This document shows, one piece after another, positions 1-5,172 of a stretch of 6,422 nt of DNA. Within the stretch, counting starts at the first letter, position 1; each line of letters begins with the position of its first letter. Source of the DNA: Chryseobacterium gleum (lineage in GTDB: Bacteria > Bacteroidota > Bacteroidia > UBA10329). The DNA lies in assembly GCA_945874195.1 (NCBI GenBank), contig CAMCFW010000129.1:1-6422 (forward strand), read 5' to 3'. The notes below the pieces were generated by a model that had not been told where the DNA came from, ran no database searches, and saw only the letters and a program-made list of their open reading frames with translations. The position numbers were made by a program, and so were the translations under genes.

Positions 1-1
1 A

Positions 2-643
2 TTATTGGCGATGAAAGATGGTTCGTGCGTGAAATCGACCGTTGCGAAGGTCGAGCGAACCACCCATGCCATCGAATACACGGCAGTTGAAGGTTCCTTT
101 GGTCTTTCCACCGAACTGGTCGTCAACTACAGACCTGTGTTCGCTGACAACGAAATTCGCCCAGCTTTCTTGTTGTCCATATTGTAGGTCGCTGCTCCAG
201 TCCTTACCATTCTGATCCGTGTAATTGATCACTGCGCCATGGATCCCGGCCAAGCTGCTATCGAGCACATAAGAACCATAATCGTAGGCACCTTCAGCAA
301 AAAATGCGAATGCTGTGCTTGGAGAAGGATATGTGGTGTCGCTCAGGAATTTTACCGTTCGAATAGTGAGATTATTGTTTTCGTAAGTAGGGTCGAGAGC
401 GCTTTTGATGAAGGTGCTGAACTCACTGTGAAGCCTCCCGACCGAATCTTCGTAAGTGGCAATGCCCGGGCCGTTCCCGTAGTTATTCAATCCATCTTCA
501 TACCTGATGGTGTCGTTCCCAATTGAGAATTCGACAAAGAATCGGTTGTCTTCGATAGGAGGAATCTCATCTTTGGTGTTACAGGATATGGCCAGAACGG
601 CAACCAAAAAGAGCAATATCGAACGGGTGAACCAGTATTTCAT
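2..643 (-). CDS. Putative surface-exposed lipoprotein, function unknown
   Basis: The protein has 213 residues from the ATG at 643. An in-frame TTG at 658 would add five residues before the signal peptide and is less likely. Residues 1-20 form a lipoprotein signal peptide: Lys2 and Arg7, a hydrophobic stretch at about 9-18, then AIS-Cys21. The residues after the cysteine are N-T-K-D-E. In Bacteroidota a Lys followed by two acidic residues close to the lipidated cysteine is a known lipoprotein export signal that sends the protein to the cell surface, so surface display is inferred. The rest is rich in Tyr, Asp, Gly and Ser with no catalytic motif I recognise. The C-terminal stretch (FDGMGGSLDLRNGRFHARTI) resembles the beta-strand endings of small Bacteroidota lipoproteins. 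It lies 67 bp downstream of the EEP-family gene on the same strand, so the two may be co-transcribed. The stop codon is at 2-4, so the gene is complete. Confidence 0.8.
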   Translation of the reverse strand: MKYWFTRSILLFLVAVLAISCNTKDEIPPIEDNRFFVEFSIGNDTIRYEDGLNNYGNGPGIATYEDSVGRLHSEFSTFIKSALDPTYENNNLTIRTVKFLSDTTYPSPSTAFAFFAEGAYDYGSYVLDSSLAGIHGAVINYTDQNGKDWSSDLQYGQQESWANFVVSEHRSVVDDQFGGKTKGTFNCRVFDGMGGSLDLRNGRFHARTIFHRQ

Positions 644-647
644 AGGC

Positions 648-655
648 CAAAGATA
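648..655 (-). promoter_or_regulatory. Possible Bacteroidota -7 box (TATCTTTG)
   Basis: Read on the minus strand this is TATCTTTG, an exact match to the Bacteroidota -7 consensus TAnnTTTG. It ends only 4 nt before the lipoprotein ATG at 643, so a transcript started here would be leaderless or nearly so. No clear TTTG-type -33 element is seen at the usual distance upstream. An eight-base match with two free positions can occur by chance. Confidence 0.22.
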
Positions 656-710
656 CAATTGAATAATAGCTTGATGAAGTTGGCTACGAACGCTAATACA
701 ACAATTTTCA

Positions 711-1727
711 TCACTTCACAGAAATCGTCATTCTTATAGGGAGGTGGTCAGAATAGCCTCCATAATAGTTCGGTCCGCCATAGGTTTTGCTAGGTGCCGA
801 CTCTTTTCCTTCTTCCTTAAAAAGCATCCATTCTTCTTTGACAATGGCCACCGTTGTTGGTGTGGTGAAGTAACCTTTGGAGGCTGAAAGCAGGCCATTC
901 GACACAATGAACTGATCGAGCATGCCCCATTCTCCTTTGTAATTGTAGGTGCCGAACCCTTGTTCGTGAAACGAATGAGTGAGGTTGGTAAGCTTCCCGT
1001 TCGATGTGGGTGCGCAGTTCAGCACTTCGGTCATCGATCGGTTGTTCGGATAGTCGTTGAAATCGCCCATGACAATGATCTTGGCCTTAGGGTGAATGGC
1101 CAGAATGGAATCGGTTTTGCCAAGCAACATATTGGCCGCTTTCAGTCGTTTCGACTCGCTCGGTCCTTGGCCGCCTCTTCGTGAAGGCCAGTGGTTCACA
1201 AAGAAGTGAAGGGTGTCTTTGCGGCTAAGGAACTTCACATAGAGAATGTCGCGGGTGGTGGTTTCAGGATCTTGATCGAAGGAAAAGCGGATCTTTTCGT
1301 GATGCAACTCCTTTAATCTGGACGGGTTGTAGGCCAGGGCAACGTCAATGCCGCGCTTGTCTGGGCTTTCTTCGTGCACAACCTTCCATTTTGCCTCGTT
1401 TAGCGGGGCGGTTGCCATCAGTTCTTCCACCACTCTTCGGTTCTCGATCTCGCAAAGGCCGATCACCTCCGGAAGTCCGTCTTGAGAGGTCACCTTCAGC
1501 ACCTTAGCCAGGTCCACCAGCTTTTTTTGGTAGCGGTCCATGGTCCATTTGTTGGCGCTATCTGGCAGAAACTCGTTGTCATCTATCAGTGGGTCGTCAA
1601 ACGTGTCATAAAGGTTCTCCACGTTGTAAAAGACCACTTCGATAGGTTGTTTCTGAACTTGACCGAAGGAAAAAGTGCTGATGGAGATGAGACAAGTTGC
1701 AAGCAAAAAGAACGGATTTCGGTTCAT
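711..1727 (-). CDS. Secreted endonuclease/exonuclease/phosphatase (EEP) family protein
   Basis: The protein has 338 residues, a usual length for secreted Bacteroidota members of the EEP (DNase I-like) superfamily. These are metal-dependent phosphoesterases; the substrate here (nucleic acid, phospholipid or another phosphoester) cannot be read from sequence. The signal peptide is about residues 1-22 with likely cleavage at SFG|QVQ, predicting export to the periplasm or beyond. The superfamily motifs are present in order: FYNVENLYD (33-41, metal-associated Asn35), CEIEN (92-96, metal-binding Glu), NHWPSRRGG (178-186, catalytic His179), GDFNDYP (221-227, Asp222 and Asn224), WGMLDQ (267-272, Asp271) and SDHLPI (326-331, Asp327 and His328). 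The complete motif set suggests an active enzyme. The start is the ATG at 1727, directly before the signal peptide. The lipoprotein gene follows 67 bp downstream on the same strand, so co-transcription is plausible. Confidence 0.92.
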   Translation of the reverse strand: MNRNPFFLLATCLISISTFSFGQVQKQPIEVVFYNVENLYDTFDDPLIDDNEFLPDSANKWTMDRYQKKLVDLAKVLKVTSQDGLPEVIGLCEIENRRVVEELMATAPLNEAKWKVVHEESPDKRGIDVALAYNPSRLKELHHEKIRFSFDQDPETTTRDILYVKFLSRKDTLHFFVNHWPSRRGGQGPSESKRLKAANMLLGKTDSILAIHPKAKIIVMGDFNDYPNNRSMTEVLNCAPTSNGKLTNLTHSFHEQGFGTYNYKGEWGMLDQFIVSNGLLSASKGYFTTPTTVAIVKEEWMLFKEEGKESAPSKTYGGPNYYGGYSDHLPIRMTISVK

Positions 1728-1816
1728 GTATTTCTAATTTGTGACTTTTGAATAATTGTGTGGGCTAGACCACTTACCATACCAAGGCTTTGCAATTGTT
1801 GCTTGCTTAACGGTTA

Positions 1817-1937
1817 CAACTATGAAAATAGGGCTTTAACGCCTTCGACCTTTAGCTCGGATGAACTTACGTTTCGCCCGAAACCGCAAACCGTAATGAA
1901 CTTGCGGCAAACACGTCACGCCCTGTTTTCATAGTTG
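1817..1937 (-). repeat. 121-nt imperfect palindrome, attC-like
   Basis: The outer arms are CAACTATGAAAATAGGGC (1817-1834) and GCCCTGTTTTCATAGTTG (1920-1937), complementary at 17 of 18 positions. Pairing can continue inward with a small bulge through AACG and CGT. The interior holds GTTTCGCCCGAAAC (1871-1884, a perfect small hairpin), CCGCAA/TTGCGG (1884-1889 and 1902-1907), and a near-perfect direct repeat ATGAACTTACG/ATGAACTTGCG (1861-1871 and 1896-1906). On the minus strand the element starts 28 nt after the stop of the membrane-protein gene, runs from AAC to GTT, and falls in the 57-141 nt range of integron attC sites. The flanking bases do not match the full RYYYAAC/GTTRRRY core, and the continuous 18-bp outer stem is unusual for attC. 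It may instead be a Bacteroidota-specific cassette repeat or a strong 3' stem-loop. Confidence 0.55.
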
Positions 1938-1965
1938 GTGTTGGAGAACGTTTTTTTCCTTTCTG

Positions 1966-2529
1966 TTAATTAGGCTCTGCTTCGTCCACGTTCGTGTCGG
2001 AAGTTACTTCTTCGATTGATTGAACTTCGTCCGATTGTATGTTGAAAGCGTTTATGAATGTTGATGAAGGAATTAGGTAGAGTATAAGTCCCAGCCCACC
2101 GTAAATCAATATTCTTTTAATAGCTCTAACATGGAATGCTTTAAGATTGAGGTCGGTTTTATTTATATAATATCTGCTTAATAACACAATCAGAATTAGT
2201 CCAAGGATAGGTAATCCAACTTTTAATATTGGGTCTGACCCAGGCCATACTTGGGTTTTAAAAAGACTTCCAATAATCACGTTAGAAATGACGGACCCTA
2301 GTCCAATAGCCACGATAATTCTCTTTGGACTTGTATTGCTGTAAGATGTTTTTTTGAATATGTCGCGCAGCCGGATATCATTAAAAAGTGCAAAGCTGAA
2401 CATGTAGTAGAAGCAAGCTAGTGTCGAGAGGGAAACGGTAATGATCACAAGACCACCAGAAATGTCGAGAAGTCTAAAGGCTGTTCCAACAATAGTGGTA
2501 AGTCCCATAATAATTTCAAATTTCTTCAT
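1966..2529 (-). CDS. Small multi-pass membrane protein, function unknown
   Basis: The protein has 187 residues from the ATG at 2529, which begins MKKFEIIMGL and has a GAAAG stretch about 4 nt upstream. An upstream TTG at 2559 would add a polar ten-residue leader and is less likely. About five hydrophobic helices are visible, near residues 5-22, 26-49, 71-90, 101-121 and 138-155. Conserved-looking loops lie between them: RLLDISGG (19-26), ALFNDIRLRDIFKK (47-60) and KTQVWPG (91-97). A short acidic tail follows from about residue 165 (SDEVQSIEEV...). No catalytic residues are evident. The overall look is of a small inner-membrane hypothetical protein family seen in Bacteroidota, but no function can be assigned. 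Base composition is visibly more AT-rich than in the genes on either side. With the attC-like palindrome right after the stop, this suggests acquisition as a cassette. Confidence 0.8.
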   Translation of the reverse strand: MKKFEIIMGLTTIVGTAFRLLDISGGLVIITVSLSTLACFYYMFSFALFNDIRLRDIFKKTSYSNTSPKRIIVAIGLGSVISNVIIGSLFKTQVWPGSDPILKVGLPILGLILIVLLSRYYINKTDLNLKAFHVRAIKRILIYGGLGLILYLIPSSTFINAFNIQSDEVQSIEEVTSDTNVDEAEPN

Positions 2530-2559
2530 GCTTTCAGTGTGTTTAAAAATGCACGCCAA

Positions 2560-2712
2560 CTAGGGGATATCAGTATAACCATTCATATCCGCCTTTCGAG
2601 TTGGTGACGCTAATGTATTGTTTTTCAGTTCGGACGCATGGCGACCATAGCTATTTAGCACCTCAGCCATAGGGTGTTCTTCCATTCTGAAAACAACGAT
2701 TGGTAGTGCCAT
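2560..2712 (-). CDS. Doubtful 50-codon reading frame
   Basis: An ATG at 2712 opens a frame of 50 codons ending at TAG (2560-2562). The product starts MALPIVVFRMEEHPMAEVLN and ends NGYTDIP. It has no signal peptide, membrane segment or motif I recognise, and no clear ribosome binding site. It lies 30 bp upstream of the membrane-protein ATG on the same strand. Both ends sit near the words CTAGGG and CCCTAG (about 2561-2566 and 2713-2718), which form a weak inverted pair. The frame may therefore be a by-product of a degenerate palindrome bounding the cassette, or a fragment of an older gene. Confidence 0.18.
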   Translation of the reverse strand: MALPIVVFRMEEHPMAEVLNSYGRHASELKNNTLASPTRKADMNGYTDIP

Positions 2713-2869
2713 ACCCTAGCGAAAATAATGAATGTTAGACTTGAAAGTGCTGAAGCGCAGGCTCTGGGCTGGAGTTGTTATGATGGCGTAAAAAGCCCTC
2801 GTTTTTGCCAAGGTTTTTTTGGCGCGGGTCTCATTTTACGCGGCCACTTTTTCCGAAAACCCCAAAAAT

Positions 2870-2907
2870 TAGCCCAAAATGGCTATCAAATTAGCCATTT
2901 TGGGCTA
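2870..2907 (-). terminator. Perfect 16-bp hairpin, terminator-like on minus strand
   Basis: TAGCCCAAAATGGCTA (2870-2885) and TAGCCATTTTGGGCTA (2892-2907) are exact reverse complements around a 6-nt loop. On the minus strand the stem is followed by ATTTTTGGGG, as in an intrinsic terminator. On the plus strand it is followed by TTGACAATG with no T-run. No minus-strand gene is visible upstream for it to terminate, so it could instead be a barrier to antisense transcription coming off the minisatellite, or a stand-alone palindromic repeat. Confidence 0.5.
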
Positions 2908-3019
2908 TTGACAATGTGCTTTTCGCCTTCCGAAATTGGTGGAAAGCATTTTGCATGCGGTTGGCAAAGGTTCATATTCGCTTACTCATTTCGCGCCTTC
3001 GGGGCATCATTTTCCGATC

Positions 3020-3271
3020 GGGAAATCTTCTTCCGCGCGTGGGAAATTCTCTTCCGCATTCGGGAAATCCTCTTCCGCACGCGGGCGATCTTCTCCCATG
3101 TTCGGGAAATTCATATCCGCATGTGGGAAACCGTCACCCATTCTTGGACGCCATGCATCCGTGGATCGGAAAATGGCTTCCGTTGCTGGGAAACCGACCA
3201 CCGCCTATGGGAAAGTGATTGTCGCATTCGGGAAGGCCGTCCGCGTGTTCGGTCGAAGCATTCCCGCCTCA
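3020..3271 (+). repeat. 21-nt minisatellite, 12 phased copies
   Basis: A GGGAAA-type block recurs at 3020, 3041, 3062, 3083, 3104, 3125, 3146, 3167, 3188, 3209, 3230 and 3251, exactly every 21 nt with no insertion or deletion. The best units read GGGAAAT, about four variable bases, TTCCGC, then four variable bases. TTCC of one unit and GGGAA of the next can pair, so each junction is a potential mini-hairpin. The first three units are the most alike; the seventh (GGACGC) and twelfth (GGTCGA) have drifted most. Because 21 is divisible by three, the array is a heptapeptide repeat in whichever frame it is read. It ends 35 bp before the ATG at 3307. Confidence 0.93.
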
Positions 3272-3306
3272 TTAACAGATAAGAACAATCATAAATACAT
3301 TGAAAA

Positions 3307-4506
3307 ATGGAACCTATAATTAGAAAGTATCGAGTAGCAGACCCCAACATGTTGGAGCATAATAAGACCATGCGTGCGCATTTTTTGGACGAGCAATCAG
3401 AATTTGAAGGCTTCGACATTGGCTTTGCAACGCCTTTCGAAACCAATTGGCTAAGCGCTATTGATGCAGCAGAGGCCATCTTGCCCGATGAGGTTATCAA
3501 AGATCAGTTGCAGCAACTGACTGCCGCGGCAGATGACGCTATGGAAGCGGCCAGGTTGAAATTTGCTTCAACCAAATATTTCGTGGAGCGGGCCTTTCCT
3601 ACCAAGCCGGCCATTCAGCAAGAGTTCGGAACGGATGATTTTAGAGATGTGAGACGTTCGCAGACAGGCATGACCCAGTTCATGCAGACCTTGTTCAAAA
3701 CAGCTACGAAGTATACAGTTCAGTTGGCTGCTGTGGGTTTTGATGCCGCTGCCGTGGCCGAAATAAACACCTTGGCCATTGCGCTGAATATTGCCAATAT
3801 TGAGCAGGAGAAATTCAAGGGCACGAGATTGGTGACCACCGAACAGCGCGTTGTTGTTCACAACGAGGCTTGGGACGTAATGGTGAGGGTGAGCAAGGCA
3901 GGAAAACTCATTTTCTTGACTGACCCGGCCAAGTATCAGTTGTTTCTCTTGCCAGCAAGCAGCGAGAGTGGCGAAGACATCAGCATCAGTGGTAAGGTGA
4001 GTGCGCTAGGCGGGGCAGCTATAGAAGGCGCCACCGTTCGAATTGTTTCGCTCAACTTAGAAACCTCCACCGACAGCAATGGAAACTACGTGTTCGGTAA
4101 CCTGCCCGATGGAACGTATACGCTAGATTTTGAAGCCGCAGGCTTTGTGTCTGCCAGTGGCTCAGGTGTGGTGGTGGCTGAGGGCGAAACCGCAGTGCTG
4201 AATGTGGAGTTGGTGGCCTCTGGCGGAGGCGGGGGTGCTACCACAACGCTGGGTGGAAAGGTGCAGGACAACCTCACTTTAATGCCTATTGCAGGCGCAT
4301 CGGTATCGTTGACTTGGCCGGGCGGTAGCTTGAATGTGCTTACTGATGTTGGAGGAAATTATGGATTCAGCCTTGCATCTGTTACGACCACGTTGAGTGG
4401 GAGTTTGGATGTATCGGCTGCTGGATATTCGCCTGCCATTCGTCCGGTGGAGCTTACTCCAAGCGCTTCGCTCACTGAGGATTTTCTGTTGAATCCTGCT
4501 CCATAA
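3307..4506 (+). CDS. Protein with unknown helical N-domain and two carboxypeptidase-regulatory-like domains
   Basis: The protein has 399 residues. Residues 1-215 form a mostly helical domain with recognisable blocks: RKYRVADPNMLEH (6-18), FATPFETNWLSAIDAAEAILPDE (40-62), KYFVERAFP (90-98) and DPAKYQLFLLPAS (206-218). It resembles an uncharacterised N-terminal domain seen in Bacteroidota, but I cannot name it. Residues about 225-303 and 315-397 are two carboxypeptidase-regulatory-like beta-sandwich domains. They show the typical ISGKV...G..IEGATV and TDSNGNYVFGNLPDGTYTL patterns and are joined by a Gly-rich linker (SGGGGGATTT, 305-314). Such domains usually sit in secreted or surface proteins, yet no signal peptide, lipobox or T9SS sorting domain is visible. 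The ATG at 3307 follows an A-rich leader, common in Bacteroidota. The gene is monocistronic: the minisatellite lies upstream and a terminator follows. Domain calls for the C-terminal half are firm; the role is unknown. Confidence 0.87.
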   Translation: MEPIIRKYRVADPNMLEHNKTMRAHFLDEQSEFEGFDIGFATPFETNWLSAIDAAEAILPDEVIKDQLQQLTAAADDAMEAARLKFASTKYFVERAFPTKPAIQQEFGTDDFRDVRRSQTGMTQFMQTLFKTATKYTVQLAAVGFDAAAVAEINTLAIALNIANIEQEKFKGTRLVTTEQRVVVHNEAWDVMVRVSKAGKLIFLTDPAKYQLFLLPASSESGEDISISGKVSALGGAAIEGATVRIVSLNLETSTDSNGNYVFGNLPDGTYTLDFEAAGFVSASGSGVVVAEGETAVLNVELVASGGGGGATTTLGGKVQDNLTLMPIAGASVSLTWPGGSLNVLTDVGGNYGFSLASVTTTLSGSLDVSAAGYSPAIRPVELTPSASLTEDFLLNPAP

Positions 4507-4536
4507 GCAAAGCGCTTAGCCCGATGGTGATCATGG

Positions 4537-4575
4537 GAAGCGGTCGGTGGCTTAGGCCTCGGCCGCTTCTTTTTT
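4537..4575 (+). terminator. Intrinsic terminator after the 3307-4506 gene
   Basis: GAAGCGG (4537-4543) pairs with CCGCTTC (4563-4569). Pairing extends inward through weaker and wobble pairs, and a run of six T (4570-4575) follows on the plus strand. It lies about 30 bp after the stop codon. The right half of the stem lies within the 17-bp word repeated at the end of mqnE. Confidence 0.8.
4554..4570 (+). repeat. 17-bp direct repeat, left copy
   Basis: AGGCCTCGGCCGCTTCT occurs here and, identically and in the same orientation, at 5175-5191. The bases on either side differ (T before and T after here; C before and A after there), so the match is exactly 17 bp. It lies 43 bp before the left REP-like block and forms the descending half of a terminator stem. 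It may be a target-site duplication of the REP/GIY-YIG unit. Confidence 0.75.
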
Positions 4576-4613
4576 GGTGTTTAAGTTTGATTGTAAATGA
4601 GCTTGCTGACTCA

Positions 4614-4688
4614 CCCTTCGAGAGCATAAGGGCTGAGGTACTCGAAGCCCAGTAGGATGCTATTCCTCCCTTCGAGAGCCTCAGGGTT
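4614..4688. repeat. REP-like palindromic block, left
   Basis: The block starts with CCCTTCGAGAG (4614-4624), holds CTTCGAG (4616-4622) against CTCGAAG (4641-4647), and ends with CCCTTCGAGAGCCTCAGGG (4668-4686). In that last word CCCT pairs with AGGG and GAG with CTC. Positions 4623-4688 match 5104-5169 at 64 of 66 bases. The CCTTCGAG...CTCAGGG word is of a type I associate with dispersed intergenic repeats in Bacteroidota. It lies 15 bp beyond the stop codon of the GIY-YIG gene. Confidence 0.85.
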
Positions 4689-4703
4689 AGCTGCTTGGGC
4701 GTG

Positions 4704-5015
4704 CTAATTTTCAATCAATGAACCCAATTGCTTGTCACGATAGGCAGTTGCCAGCTCTGGAAGGTCATTGTATCGTCCGTCAATAAGCGCTTCCTTCTTT
4801 TTTCTGCTCCAACCTTGAATCTGTTTTTCGCGCCAAAAGGCCTGTTGCATAGTTGGATATGCTTCCGTGTAAACCAGTTTAACTGGAAGTCTTTTACCGG
4901 TGTGATTTGCTCCCAGCCCATTCTGGTGCTCCAGAAATCTACGTTGAAGGTCTTCTGTACTTCCTGTATAGTAGCTATCATCAGCGCACTTAAGTATATA
5001 GAGCCAGCCATGCAT
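4704..5015 (-). CDS. GIY-YIG nuclease domain protein (YhbQ/URI-like)
   Basis: The protein has 103 residues and is a single GIY-YIG domain, a usual size for the stand-alone UvrC/YhbQ-like group. The GIY-YIG motif appears as LYI (5-7) and YYTG (15-18). Then follow TEDLQRRFLEHQNG (20-33) with the expected catalytic Arg26 and His30, KRLPVKLVYTE (41-51), and WREKQIQGWSRKKKEALI (61-78), where Glu63 should bind the metal ion. All key residues are kept, so it is probably an active DNA endonuclease; its target is unknown. The start is the ATG at 5015. An ATG at 5011 is out of frame, and its product lacks the motif order. No strong Shine-Dalgarno is present, and a loose -7-like TAAATTTC lies at 5031-5038. 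REP-like palindromes flank it on both sides, which suggests the nuclease may act on, or spread with, these repeats. Confidence 0.9.
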   Translation of the reverse strand: MHGWLYILKCADDSYYTGSTEDLQRRFLEHQNGLGANHTGKRLPVKLVYTEAYPTMQQAFWREKQIQGWSRKKKEALIDGRYNDLPELATAYRDKQLGSLIEN

Positions 5016-5045
5016 GGTATGAAGATATTTGAAATTTACTTACCA

Positions 5046-5169
5046 CCCTTCGAGAACCTCAGGGTTAACTCCTTCGAGAACCTCAGGGTTGGCTCCTTTC
5101 GGAAGCATAAGGGCTGAGGTACTCGAAGCCCAGTAGGATGCAATTCCTCCCTTCGAGAGCTTCAGGGTT
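5046..5169. repeat. REP-like palindromic block, right
   Basis: Two near-identical words, CCTTCGAGAACCTCAGGGTT at 5047-5066 and 5071-5090, lie 24 nt apart. A variant with CCTTTCGGAAGCATAAGGG (5095-5113) follows, then CCCTTCGAGAGCTTCAGGG (5149-5167). Positions 5104-5169 are the second copy of the 66-nt repeat. The block fills the space between the GIY-YIG start and the mqnE stop, ending 3 bp from that stop. It has at least two more short units than the left block, so the copy number has changed on one side. Confidence 0.88.
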
Positions 5170-5172
5170 TTC

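Larger units (their letters stand above)
2530..3306. other. Long non-coding, repeat-rich interval
   Basis: This stretch of about 780 bases has no gene I would defend. From left to right it holds the doubtful 50-codon frame (2560-2712) and a spaced inverted pair GCGTAAAA/TTTTACGC (2786-2793 and 2834-2841). Next come the perfect hairpin at 2870-2907 and the 12-unit 21-nt minisatellite (3020-3271). An AT-rich leader of about 35 bases then runs to the ATG at 3307. Long open frames exist here in several frames on both strands. They are explained by the minisatellite, whose unit length is a multiple of three and lacks stops, and their non-repeat parts do not look like protein. No clear TAnnTTTG promoter was found before 3307. 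Confidence 0.7.

Noticed and set aside
711..1727. Lipoprotein anchor at Cys12 of the EEP-family protein
   Set aside because: Thr precedes the cysteine and the hydrophobic stretch before it is too short; a standard signal peptide cut before Gln23 fits better.
2908..2913. TTGACA resembling a sigma-70 -35 box after the hairpin
   Set aside because: No TATAAT-like box at 16-18 nt, and Bacteroidota promoters use a different consensus.
3007..3201. Minus-strand heptapeptide-repeat frame of 64 codons
   Set aside because: It lies wholly inside the minisatellite, with no start context and no non-repeat domain.
3020..3271. CRISPR array
   Set aside because: The 21-nt period is too short for repeat plus spacer, units are similar along their whole length, and no cas gene is present.
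2728..3282. Long plus-strand open frame of 184 codons covering the hairpin and minisatellite
   Set aside because: The first 90 residues do not look like protein and the rest is only the 21-nt array read in one frame; other frames are equally open.
4472..4714. Minus-strand 80-codon frame between the two flanking genes
   Set aside because: Its residues (LTLRLSKG, MLSKGE) are translated REP-like palindromes and terminator sequence; no start site or domain.
4715..5011. 98-codon frame overlapping the GIY-YIG gene in another frame
   Set aside because: The GIY-YIG motif order exists only in the frame starting at 5015.
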